64,000 nucleotides of DNA from Selaginella moellendorffii (taxonomy: Eukaryota > Streptophyta > Lycopodiopsida > Selaginellales > Selaginellaceae), in the NCBI RefSeq assembly GCF_000143415.4, contig NW_003314391.1, positions 189,652 to 253,651 of the forward strand. Reading direction: 5' to 3'. The notes beneath the pieces are model-generated. The model did not search any database, was not told where the DNA came from, and worked only from the letters and a program-made list of their open reading frames with translations. Positions 1-9,299 of the stretch are shown piece by piece. A program made the translations under genes and the position numbers. The stretch's first letter is position 1, and the number at the start of each line of letters is the position of its first letter.

Positions 1-1
1 C

Positions 2-559
2 ACACAGCAGGCATGCATTCTTGTGGCGCGGTACAAACAACCCGTCATAAAGTATGACCAAGAAGGGTCTGTGACTATAACTCCGACAGCAGCCTGCAAT
101 TTTCGTGGGAGCTTTACAATGGCGATGACCAAAGAGATCTCCGTTCTGACAATTTTCATTCCTATTCATGGGACTGAGAAAGGACTCGGTTGTTACTACG
201 TTGCAGATTCGCACTTCGTAGTCATCCAGTTTGCAACAGGGGCTTGGGCGATTGAGGATCACGAGCATATCAGGTCGAGAGCACGGGAATTGTTCATGTC
301 AGATGACAAGTCAAGGTCTCACGTCCTTGCGTGGGTGGTGTACTGCATGAGTCCTTGGTTTGAGACAAGGAAGTTTGCTGTGGCGGGAGGTGGTGAACTA
401 ATCTACCATGAGGCCTATCTTAATTTCGGGTGCTTTGACAAGATCTTAACCTGTATCGACGAGAAGCTGGGGAGGGTGAGGGATGGTCGGTACCGTGGAG
501 AGGTAATCAGCTTTCGCTTTGCGAGAAAAGAAAGCACACATGACTTCCAGCACAGATGA
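2..559 (+). CDS. Unknown protein, partial (terminal exon entering from the left edge)
   Basis: The reading frame is open from base 2 to a TGA at 557-559, about 185 codons, with no ATG near the edge. It is therefore probably the last exon of a gene whose start lies outside the window. The protein is a soluble mix of hydrophobic and charged residues with no membrane segment. A central stretch is rich in aromatic residues and histidine. I recognise no family. Frame length and the absence of low-complexity sequence argue for real coding, but it could also be a decayed fragment. Confidence 0.4.
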   Translation, partial: TQQACILVARYKQPVIKYDQEGSVTITPTAACNFRGSFTMAMTKEISVLTIFIPIHGTEKGLGCYYVADSHFVVIQFATGAWAIEDHEHIRSRARELFMSDDKSRSHVLAWVVYCMSPWFETRKFAVAGGGELIYHEAYLNFGCFDKILTCIDEKLGRVRDGRYRGEVISFRFARKESTHDFQHR

Positions 560-589
560 CTATGGAAAAGCATTTCAACAAGAAGAATG

Positions 590-935
590 ATCGACATCAA
601 TGAACTAGAATCAGAAAAGCAAGAGAGAACCTGCTGTAGCACTACAACGACCAAATCCACGAGCAAGCAACGACAACAAACAGCTCAAGGAAGAGAAAAG
701 CAAGCAAAGAAAAAAAAAACAGTACCTCTAAATTGGTTGCGTGCTTGTGCTTCGCATGGCTCAATAAAAAACTGCCAATGAAATGTCTTGCGCTGGATTT
801 CCACTTTGTTACGCCAAAATGCAGTAAACGAGCAGTAACTCTCCCCGCGACGCCAAGAGGGCCCGAGGAAATCAAAGATCAATCAAGCAGAACATACTCA
901 ATAATGCCGCAGGACAGTGATCACGCAATCACCTG
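590..935 (-). repeat. Interspersed repeat, copy 1 (inverted relative to copy at 19.9-20.4 kb)
   Basis: Read on the minus strand, this stretch matches 19895-20370 on the plus strand over several long blocks. Shared blocks include GCATTATTGAG, CTTGATCTTTGAT-like text, ATGCGAAGCACAAGCACGCAACC, a T-rich tract with CTTTGCTTGCTTTTCTC, and GGTCGTTGTAGTGCTACAGC. Spacing is largely kept, with small indels. No open reading frame is shared. It is a repeat or duplicated non-coding segment of unknown class. Confidence 0.7.
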
Positions 936-940
936 GAGGT

Positions 941-1039
941 AACGCGCAAAACTATGAGCTTACTGACAAGAGCGACGTCTGCAGCTTTGGAGTGGTGTTG
1001 CTGGAGCTCATCACGGGGCAAAAGCCTGTTGTTGAGTAA
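941..1039 (+). pseudogene. Receptor-like kinase fragment (kinase subdomain IX)
   Basis: From 950 the frame reads a stretch typical of plant receptor-like kinases, with [20 protein letters not shown] followed by G and a stop at 1037-1039. In active kinases this is the subdomain IX region, usually [11 protein letters not shown]; here Tyr is Cys. No other kinase motif is visible upstream or downstream, so only about 30 codons survive. It directly abuts the repeat at 590-935. Confidence 0.75.
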
Positions 1040-1870
1040 TTTTCAACTATAAAAAAAGATGCCACCATTTTCATGCATGCAGTGTAACCACCACGTCTTA
1101 AACCCTAGAAGCCGATGTAAAACCCTAGAAAGCGCGCAGCGCTCATCGGCTTGGAAAAAAGGAGACCAAGTTGAGATCAGGACAGAGTGAAACCAGACCA
1201 AGCTTGATTTCCCGCTTGGTATCAAGCTTGATTGAGAGTGTGTAGATACGATTGATCGAGCAGCATGATAAAAAAATCGACACAATCGTGCTCAAGAATG
1301 AATTTCCTGCATCATTTGAGATTATAGCAATTGTTGAGGTGAGCTATAATGCTATCCAAAAACTGGCTCATTCCTTTCGCCTTTTTAAAGGCATTGTGGA
1401 GTTGACGAAGCAAGGCGAGATTTCTACAATGTGCTACTCGCTGATTGGCTAAAGCTGTGCTTTTGTCGTCTAATCACTGGATGTAAGTTGCGGTGGGGAA
1501 TATGCCACTGACGTGAGGAGCATCGCCACCGTCCGTCGCCTTCCAATTTTTGAATATCCTGGGGCATTTAATGGTCGCCTCCATTTTACGAGGTCACGGG
1601 ACCCGCCAACGCGAATCCCCGCCGTCGGATCTCCCCATCGACGGCTCCCCTGCCCCGGCCAAGTGCCTCTAGTTGTTCTTCCCGGCTATGGTGGCCACGG
1701 ACTCGATGCCATGGAGGCGTCTAGCAGTCAGCGCTACCGCGGCGCCATTCTTTTGTGGATCTCCGCCTACATTCATCCCGGCAATGGCTAGGTAGCGCAC
1801 CGGCGGCTCGAAATCTCCAGGTATCGATCGAGAAGATCGCCTCGATCCAGCCAAGATCCAAGACTCCGGC
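1040..1870. other. Intergenic and 5' region of the RING gene
   Basis: No convincing gene. It holds two copies of a telo-box-like AAACCCTAGAA at 1100-1130, an imperfect palindrome (GCCGATG 1111-1117 with CATCGGC 1144-1150), and a duplicated AAGCTTGATT near 1200-1230. The part nearest the RING gene is GC-rich and probably contains its promoter and 5' untranslated region. Confidence 0.5.
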
Positions 1871-2422
1871 ATGGTAAACAATGGCACCTCGGCAGATTTC
1901 ACGAATCCGAGCATGAGCAGGGTCGGCCTCGGCTATGGCATCGCAATCGCAGTCGGGATTCTCGTGCTCGTCTCCACGATCATGCTCGCCTCCTACGTTT
2001 GCGTCAGGGTTCACGGCAGGGCGCAGCTCAATCGCGCGGCGGCAGCGGCGGCGGCGGCGGCACAGCGGCAGCAGCAGCAGCAATCCAGCAGCAGAGATCG
2101 CAGCGATGGAGAGTGGACGATCAGTGGCTTGGACCAGGTAACGCTGGAATCCTACCCCCGGATCGTCTTCTCGGCGCAGCAGCCACTGCCGCATCCGCAA
2201 GACACCGCTTGCGCGATCTGCCTGGCGGATTATCGCGAGGCGGAGATGCTGCGCGTTCTTCCCGACTGCCGCCATGTCTTCCACGTCCAGTGCATCGATT
2301 CGTGGATGCGCCTCCAGGCAACGTGCCCGATGTGTAGAACATCGCCACTCCCGACGCCCCAGGCGACGCCAATCTCCACGCCACTCTCGGAGCTCATCCC
2401 TCTCGCCAGGCATCCCAGGTAG
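1871..2422 (+). CDS. ATL-type RING-H2 E3 ubiquitin ligase
   Basis: Predicted membrane-anchored E3 ligase that would pass ubiquitin from an E2 to substrates. The 183-residue protein is intronless. It has one transmembrane helix at about residues 20-45, a poly-Ala/poly-Gln linker at 56-71, a GLD-like motif at about 86-88, and a RING-H2 finger at 114-155 with the CxxC...CxH..HxxC...CPxC spacing. This order (TM, GLD, RING-H2) defines the plant ATL family, which is usually intronless. The homopolymer linker comes from GCG and CAG triplet runs near 2037-2090 and is likely length-variable. The start was chosen because it begins just upstream of the TM helix. Confidence 0.9.
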   Translation: MVNNGTSADFTNPSMSRVGLGYGIAIAVGILVLVSTIMLASYVCVRVHGRAQLNRAAAAAAAAAQRQQQQQSSSRDRSDGEWTISGLDQVTLESYPRIVFSAQQPLPHPQDTACAICLADYREAEMLRVLPDCRHVFHVQCIDSWMRLQATCPMCRTSPLPTPQATPISTPLSELIPLARHPR

Positions 2423-2501
2423 AGAAATCTCGAGAAAATCTTGCTAGAACTCTCGCCATTCTTTGTATGATCCTCCCTCTCAACGAGAGCTCTTCCAAGA
2501 T

Positions 2502-3473
2502 CTAGATGGCCTTCATCGCAGTGGCGCTGCTCTCCTCGATCGTGATGAGATCCAGGAAGCGTCGCTTGGCTTGGAAATAGGGGCTGAGCGCTGGGGTGTG
2601 ATCCAGATCGTAGCGCTCGTTCAAGAACACCACCATCCTTCCCAGGCTCATCTTCATGGTGAAGAATCTCTTGTCGGATCGCAGCAAGCTCTCGAGATCC
2701 TGGCACTGCTCGTCAAGCCCCAGCTCCTGGTGGAAGTCGTGAAGATCCGACACCGCCGCGCTCTTGGATCTGGTGAGGCTGAGGAACTCGTGGATCACGC
2801 TCATCTTGCGGTGCCGCTCCAGCTCCTTGTTCACGACCGAGAAGCGCGATCGATCGTAGGGCGAGATCATCGGCTGCCGGTATAATCTCGCCAGCTCCTG
2901 TGGCGATTGGATCGTCTCCATGCCGCCATCGTTCTCCAGTGGGATTATTCCACTTCCAGCTCCAAACATTTCCTCCTCTGGAACCTTGCGGAGCATCGCT
3001 AGGGTCTTCTCGCGCGCCGTGATGGCGAGCTCCGGATCCCAGCTTACGAGCCGCAGCCTCCCCCAAAGCAATCGCGCCCTGTCCCAGTGGAAGAAGCTGG
3101 GATTGTGGGAGAAGACGCGCGTGAGCTCCGGGAAATCGAAGCACTCGCATCGCAGGAGCTTGGCGGTGGGCAGCATTTCTTTCTGGGACAGCATCAAGAG
3201 CTTCCGGATCACAAAGGCCGCGTAGGGCTCCTTGGGGATCTGCCGCTCCTGCGAGACGAGATCCCTGGCGGTGCTTGAGAATTTGACATCGCAGCTGACC
3301 ATCGGGAAGGCGCCAGGGTTTTGGAGGAGAAACCTGTGCACTGCCTCTGGATCCATCCCCAAATCGCTGCCCAACGCGTAGCAATGCTCTACCGGCATCG
3401 TCCATCGGTGATGGAGGACGATCGCGCTGCGAATCCGGAGAGCCAGGCGCTGGGCCTTCTCCAGCTCGCGCAT
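2502..3473 (-). CDS. PORR-domain organelle RNA-binding protein (WTF1-like)
   Basis: Single-exon gene of 323 residues. The sequence fits the plant organelle RNA recognition (PORR) domain: repeated PEAVHRFLLQNPGAF-type and LFxxM-like blocks, a 'DFPELTRVFSHNPSFFHWDRAR'-type block, and a C-terminal segment on peptide length and RRFL. Known family members bind group II introns in chloroplasts or mitochondria and aid splicing. No clear transit peptide precedes the domain; the ORF starts directly with basic helices, so either targeting is carried there or a 5' exon is missing. Its start codon lies 57 bases from that of the divergent BSD gene. Confidence 0.8.
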   Translation of the reverse strand: MRELEKAQRLALRIRSAIVLHHRWTMPVEHCYALGSDLGMDPEAVHRFLLQNPGAFPMVSCDVKFSSTARDLVSQERQIPKEPYAAFVIRKLLMLSQKEMLPTAKLLRCECFDFPELTRVFSHNPSFFHWDRARLLWGRLRLVSWDPELAITAREKTLAMLRKVPEEEMFGAGSGIIPLENDGGMETIQSPQELARLYRQPMISPYDRSRFSVVNKELERHRKMSVIHEFLSLTRSKSAAVSDLHDFHQELGLDEQCQDLESLLRSDKRFFTMKMSLGRMVVFLNERYDLDHTPALSPYFQAKRRFLDLITIEESSATAMKAI

Positions 3474-3530
3474 TTCCCAGTGAAAAAAAGGAAAAAATTA
3501 GGGTTCTTGGAAAAACTTAGGGTTCTTGCG
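3474..3530. promoter_or_regulatory. Compact bidirectional promoter between PORR and BSD genes
   Basis: Only 57 bases separate the two divergent start codons. The gap has two copies of TTAGGGTTCTTG, a telo-box-like element often seen upstream of plant housekeeping and translation genes. Untranslated leaders must overlap or be extremely short unless upstream exons exist. Confidence 0.5.
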
Positions 3531-4656
3531 ATGGAGGCAATGTTGCAGCGCGCGAGGCACGCCATGGAGATCGCGCTAGAGAAATCGAGGGAGCAGGCGC
3601 GGGAATTGGCGATGGAGGCCTCCAAGAGAGCCGATCAGATCAAGGATCTCGCGCTCGACAAGGTGAGGGCTTCTGTGGCTGCTGCATCGCCGCCCGACGC
3701 TTCTGCTACTAGAATCGATGAGGAGGAATACCAGCGCTATGGCATTACTCCGGAGCTCAGGGATTTCGTCCAGGGATTGACGATCGATACATTCCGGGAT
3801 TTTCCCATGGAAGACCAAGAAAGTAAGTCGGGCTTTAGCATTGCTTGCTCAATCCCGATTAACAAAGGTCTAGTTTTTTTTCATCGTTTCCAGTCGATGG
3901 ACACAGTGGCAGCAACGATGAAGGTTTCGACGTTCTTTCGCCATGGAAGGAACACCATGCATTGCTCGTTCTCTCTGCTGTGCCGGTAATTCTTTACGCT
4001 TTAGTAGTGGGAAGTGTTGATTGATTGATTCCCACTCATTTCTTTTCTTTTCTTCAGGAGATCTCCGAATTTCGCTACAAGCTCTGTCCGAAGCACATCA
4101 AGGACAAGCGCTTCTGGAGGATCTATTTCGCGCTCGTAGATGGACACCTTGCAAAGTAAGAGATATTCTCATTGCCTCTATCTGTCACTGTTGCCTTTTG
4201 GACGAGGTAGTGCTCACTCATTCCTTTGAAACCCACTGTGTTTTTCTTTGCAGGTACAATGCTCCTGCTCAGGATCCTCCTCGTGTGGAATCTCAAAGCG
4301 ATGGGCATCACACACCAGACACGCTGGCCTTGGCACCTCCGGCCACTGCACCAAAAGAGCTTGAGACGCCAGGAAAATCCATTGTGGATGATGAAGATCT
4401 CGACAATTATTTGCTGGGTGCCCTTGACGGCGACGACGACGAACATTCAGGTACAAAAGTAAAAGAGCCCCCTTTTTTTTTTGGTATGATCAAATCGCCC
4501 ACTTAGCACTTACATTCTGTCGCAGACGGGGATGATGGAAGCCTCGACGCTGAATTCGAGCAACTTGTCAAAGATACGGTAAGCTCTGCGATGCCACTCG
4601 TCAAAACTCCTCTGATAATTGCGCAGGCAATGGATAGCGATACTGAAAAGCTGTGA
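3531..4656 (+). CDS. BSD-domain protein
   Basis: Six-exon model: 3531-3822, 3894-3985, 4058-4155, 4254-4450, 4526-4578, 4627-4656, all with GT-AG introns and matching phase, giving 253 residues. The N-terminus is an Ala/Lys/Glu-rich amphipathic helix. Around residues 70-95 comes the ITPELRDFVQGLT..TFRDFPM block found in plant BSD proteins. The BSD domain follows (SPWKEHHALLVLSAVPEIS, then RYKLCPKHIKDKRFWRIYFAL with the conserved F-W pair). The tail is acidic and ends DSDTEKL. The BSD domain is shared with TFIIH p62 and synapse-associated proteins. The molecular role in plants is not established. Confidence 0.85.
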
Positions 4657-6750
4657 TCGTGGATAACTCCGAACAGTGTGAGTGTGTGCGTGCGTGTATA
4701 TGAGTGTGCGCATATAGATATATAGACATATATACATGCATCATGTCAGGGGGCATCTCGTTTCTTGCATCTTGCTCCGACGCGTAGCGTGACTCGAACG
4801 CAAGAGGACATATTCTCTCCCCAGAGTGTGCACAGCAGCAGCGCAGCAGCAACAAGGTCCAGGTTTGTTGTAAGAATTCCTCATCAAAGTCTATTAAACA
4901 ACACTGCACATTTTTAACAGGGATTTGGAACGATGTTTTTTATTCTCATGCGCAACGATTTGCAAAAGCTGCCACGAATGTTTAAAGGTTTTTTGTTTTC
5001 GTGTAAGTCCATGGAACCATTAACAAAGATGGATTAGAAAACTTAAAAGTTGTCTAACTTTGAGGTCATAGAATATGGGATGGAATCTCGCAAGTGAGTC
5101 TGGGGTGTTCAGGAAGAAGCCAGATTCTCCCCCGAAGTCCACCGCAACAAGACAATAATTTGATGGCACGAAGCTTCACCTTTGTCGCTGTATCCAGATA
5201 CGCAAGTTTCACTCGTGGCCGAATTCGCCTGATAATTGAGCATGTACGCGGAGAAAGGCTGTATTTTGCTACGGCGAGTGATATCATCGCAAGCTGGCAC
5301 ACAAGAGAAAAACCAAAACAACACGGAGCTCTTCCGGACTGTGCGTGGTACTTTTTTCCATGCCAAGGGATCTTCTTTTCCACTCTGGAGATGGCTGACA
5401 GTCGGTCGGTCGAGGTTTTTGCTTCGCTCTTTTGATTCTCTCTCGTTGTAATCCTTATCCACCTCACTTTCGAGGAAAAAAGGAGGCGATAAATCCAATT
5501 TGGCATATTTGGTTTTTATTTTGGATAGTTTTTCTATCTATTTTGTGGACCTGCAGGTGTGGCTGGACCGAAACAATACACATCACCCTTGAGGCCATGT
5601 GTAGAAAAAATTTAACACGCTTTTTTCTGTGGATAGCTCTTTGGACCTCGAAGAAGATCACTGAAACACCGACAAAAGCAACCAAACCATAGAGGGGATG
5701 ATGAATCTGTTCAATGTGGCCGGTATATTCACAACAATAATGTCGCAACATCTGTCAAACAAAGGAATTTCCCTTGCTTTTCTACCCGACTCTTTCAATA
5801 CTTTTCTACTCGAGTCAGGTGTGCTTGGAGAGGTAAAAAAAGAAAAAAAGAAAAAGGGAAATGAAGTGCCTGTGCAAAATAGGGAGAGGACTTCTTCTGC
5901 ATCCAGATAAGACTTCTGCGTACGCCCATGCTGTCCTGTGGAGATCCCAAAAGTTGCTTCAGGCCCTTTGTGGTGGTCACGGGTGTAAAAAAGTAAACAA
6001 AGAAATCTCCTTTGACATTTTTATATGAATATTAACATTGTAAAAAAGTCAAAAGAAGATTTAAAACATGTCAAAAATTTTAGAAAGGTGAGTGCTTTGC
6101 TATATCATGTACGTGCTACACCACCACCACCACCACCACCACCGCCACTACCAGCAGCAACAATAATAATTCAGATAAAAATGCTGCTGCCACCGTTAGC
6201 TCGCCAATGAAATGGTCAAAACATTGAAAGTTCTCTTCGCAAAAGGTTTCTATGTTCTTCCGAGCTTTGCACATGATTCTCCTTTGCATGCAACTAAATT
6301 ATTGCAACCCACGCTTGCTTATTCCTCCATCTATTTTGCATTTTATTTAAGCCTGTGTATCTCATGACCGCGACACAAGAGGCAAGGAAGCAAAGCGAGG
6401 TAGTTTTTTAAGAGATTGCGAGCTTGTGGCTTTAGGGGATCTTAGAGATCCCAAAATCAAGCCAAAGAAGAAGCCAATCACAAGCGCCGCCTATATTCAT
6501 TGGGAGGCGCGCCCAAACTTGTTACCAAAAAAATATTACGCGATCCACAAGACAAGAACCATATAACTAATAACGAATTTGTTGACACTGCGTACGGAGA
6601 TCCTTCCAGAGCCTGGATGGACACACATGTGTACGGCGTACGAACGCGGCATCTAGACAACTGTACGGCGGCGCTTGGCCGGGGAAGCAAACAAAGCACA
6701 CAAAGATGCCGCTGCCAGCACTCGCAATGGGAGGCATGGTGACGTGGCAT
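4657..6750. other. Intergenic, no gene recognised
   Basis: About 2.1 kb with stop-riddled frames. A few 80-145-codon open frames around 5066-5506 match nothing I recognise and overlap on both strands, so they look like chance. It contains a TG/TA-rich stretch at 4677-4740 and a (CCA)n run at about 6119-6144. Confidence 0.5.
6119..6144 (+). repeat. (CCA)n microsatellite
   Basis: About eight perfect CCA triplets, then degenerate CCGCCACTACCAGCAG. It sits in non-coding sequence. Confidence 0.9.
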
Positions 6751-6757
6751 GGCACAT

Positions 6758-6769
6758 GGACACGTGTCC
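6758..6769. promoter_or_regulatory. Extended palindromic G-box upstream of the dioxygenase gene
   Basis: GGACACGTGTCC is a perfect 12-base palindrome centred on the G-box CACGTG. It lies about 190 bases upstream of a TATA-like element. G-boxes are bound by bZIP and bHLH factors and, as ACACGTGTC, serve in abscisic-acid and light responses in seed plants. Function here is inference. Confidence 0.6.
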
Positions 6770-6951
6770 GCGGCTGGCGCGCCGGACCGGCATCTGCCGT
6801 GCACGCCTCCGCTTTTCACTTTGGAGAGTTTTACATTTACTGCGCACGGGCAAACCAAACTCACCCGTCCGTACGCTCCTGGCCCCTGGAACCGGATAAG
6901 GGCCAGCGGTACAACCGCTTGGTAGCAGAAGAACAGAGTGGAGACTTCTTC

Positions 6952-6958
6952 TTTATAA
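6952..6958 (+). promoter_or_regulatory. TATA-like element of the dioxygenase gene
   Basis: TTTATAA lies 287 bases before the ATG at 7245, followed by a pyrimidine-rich leader. This implies a 5' untranslated region of about 250 bases. Confidence 0.5.
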
Positions 6959-7244
6959 GCGGCGCCTCGTCTCATTCTCAATCACCATCCGTCTATCAAT
7001 CTCTCTCGTTAGCTGCATTCTTGGTCGATCGTGAGCTAGGGATCGAGCAAAGCACGCGCTTCTCTCGATCCGTGCATCCACACCGATCGGTCGCTCGATC
7101 GAGGCGGCGACGCCGGAGATTCTTACTCCTGGCACGATATCTGGATCGATTCTCTCCATCGGCTGCTCGATCGATCGAATCTCGCGATCTTTCCTCCTCC
7201 TTGCGCCAGCGGTGCCCCGATTCTTCTCTCTTCTCTCCATCAAA

Positions 7245-8605
7245 ATGCCGATTACGACGCGCTCCACCATGCCTAGCAGCACGCCAGCGGCCGAGTTCTT
7301 CGCGGCCTACCTCCAGGACTCCGTCACGCAGAAGCTCGATCTCAATGCCTTCGTGTGGCCCGAGGGACTCCGCCCCGAGACGAGCAGCGGCGGCCAATTC
7401 AGCAACGACGTCCCGGAGATCGACATCTCGGCCGCAATGCTGGCCAAGAACGAGGGCGTCCGCGCCGCCGTGGCCGCCAAGATCTCCAAGGCGGCCAAGG
7501 AGTGGGGATTCTTCCGCATTGTCAACCACGGCCTCCCGCCGGATATGATGAGCCGGGCCGAGCGCCAGGCGCACAAGTTCTTCGCGCTCCAGCTGGATCA
7601 GAAGATGAGGGCCGCCGGGAGCTCCTCCAACCCTTTCGGCTACGCGGCCGCCGGCCCCAGCCGCGCCATCATGCGCTCCTGGCACGAGACGCTCTACATG
7701 CTGTGCAATCACGCCCGGATCGATAATCTCGCCAACAAGGTCTGGCCTTCCGCCAAGGAGGCGTCGGATCGCAAGGAGTTTTGGTAAATCCTTCTTCTCT
7801 CCCTCGAGAATCTCCTCTCCATGCGTGTCGGTCTCTCCTTCTCCTCGCCCGCTTTCTTCTGTTCCATAGACGAGAATATATTCCGGAATCTTTCCCGACT
7901 CTCCCTTCCTTGATTGGATCCTCTCTAAAGCAAACGAATCTCTCTGACTCCCGTGCTTGCTTTTCATTGCAGCATGGCTCTATCCGATTACACCACCGCC
8001 ATGAACAAGCTTGGGCTCCAGCTCCTGGAGCTCCTCCTCCAGGGGCTGGGCGTGGATCGCAACAAGCTCACACGGCACTACTCTGTAGAGGGCTCCTCGT
8101 CCGCCCGGATCAACTTCTATCCGCCATGCCCAAAGCCCGACGTCACATTCGGCCTCCCTCCACACACCGACTCGGGCACTCTCACCATCCTCCACCAGGA
8201 CGCGGTGGGCGGTCTCCAAGTCTGCCGCAATGGCAAGTGGATTGGCGTCCAGCCCAAGCCCAATTCCTTCATCGTCAACATTGGCGACTGCCTCCAGGTA
8301 CTGCCCACTTTGCTGATTCCTGGCCATCATTCTCACTTTGGTTTTTCTTGCACCAGGTGTGGAGCAACAACATCTACAAGAGCGTCGAGCATCGCGCGCT
8401 GGTCAACAGCTCCAGGGCCCGCATGTCTCTGGCATTTTTCTACAATCCCACCGATGACACCATTGTTGCTCCGATCAAGGAGCTGACCAGCGCCAAAACT
8501 CCCGCCGTCTACAAGCCATTCAGCTGGGCCGAGTATCGGCTCTATGCGGGAACACACAAGAGCAAAGTTTTGAACGCCATTGACCATTTCAAAGTCCGTC
8601 AATGA
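7245..8605 (+). CDS. 2-oxoglutarate/Fe(II)-dependent dioxygenase
   Basis: Three exons (7245-7783, 7973-8297, 8357-8605) give 370 residues, the usual size for plant DOXC-class enzymes. These use Fe(II), 2-oxoglutarate and oxygen to hydroxylate or desaturate small molecules such as hormones and flavonoids. The N-terminal DIOX_N part holds the block around EWGFFRIVNHGLPPDMM. The iron ligands are H244 and D246 (in PPHTDSG) and H300; 2-oxoglutarate would be held by R310 and S312 (RxS). All catalytic residues are present. The substrate cannot be read from sequence. The tail ...KVLNAIDHFKV resembles uncharacterised Selaginella and seed-plant members more than GA20ox. An in-frame GTG upstream is not used in plants, so the ATG was chosen. 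Confidence 0.9.
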
Positions 8606-9299
8606 GGCGGACCAACGGCTGGGATTGGATCTCTTCATCTGATCCCACGAACACGAAAAGCTGTAGAGGCAAAAAGAATTTTGCAACTTTTACTAATAAA
8701 AACTGATCGTCTGATCTCAACCGCTAAGCTCTCCTGGGCCGTTGGATTGGTACGTCGCCAACACCCGACAGGGTATCTTGCAGGTGGCGACTAACAATCT
8801 TAATCGCAATCTTTCAATTCCAATTCTTTTGTATGACGAAATAGTCAACATTCCACCCCCGAAAATATATGACACGTTTGACTTCTTGCGGAGACATTGA
8901 CAAATAGCCTGAATTTTATTGATGTTTGTCAGTACAAGTGACCATTGTCACAAATCCATTCTAGCTTTTAAAGATGCTTTTCTTTTCTTCCTTTTTCTTT
9001 CACCGCCGTTGCTGCGTGGTTGCTACAAATGGCAATGCTGCTACTGTTCAGTGGGAACCGTGTCACATCTCACTCGAATTTGAAAGAAAAAATGAGAAAG
9101 GAAAGAAAATGTGGTTTATTCCACTCAATAATTCTCCTCAAAGAGCAATAATTTTTAGTGCGTTCTAAAGGGTTGACATTTATACAATCATAAGGTCAAC
9201 TTCTTTTTACAAAAAGAATAGCCAACATGTTCCCTTTTATTGTTGGAGTTTTCTTCATGGGTTGGAATCTGGAGCCCAGTAGGTCTTTGTATCAAAATG
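8606..9299. other. Intergenic between dioxygenase and PPR gene
   Basis: It holds the dioxygenase 3' end with an AATAAA-like signal near 8694 and otherwise stop-rich AT-leaning sequence. No gene seen. Confidence 0.5.

Noticed and set aside
1721-2413. Long minus-strand frame over the RING gene
   Set aside because: Antisense shadow of the ATL gene; it covers the triplet repeats and RING exon without its own motifs.
5066-5506. Overlapping open frames on both strands (up to 146 codons)
   Set aside because: No recognisable domain, no splice-supported model, and comparable frames on both strands; probably chance.
6706-7548. 280-codon plus-strand frame and 323-codon minus-strand frame across the dioxygenase gene
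   Set aside because: Shadow frames of a GC-rich coding exon and its leader; Arg/Ser-rich low-complexity translations.
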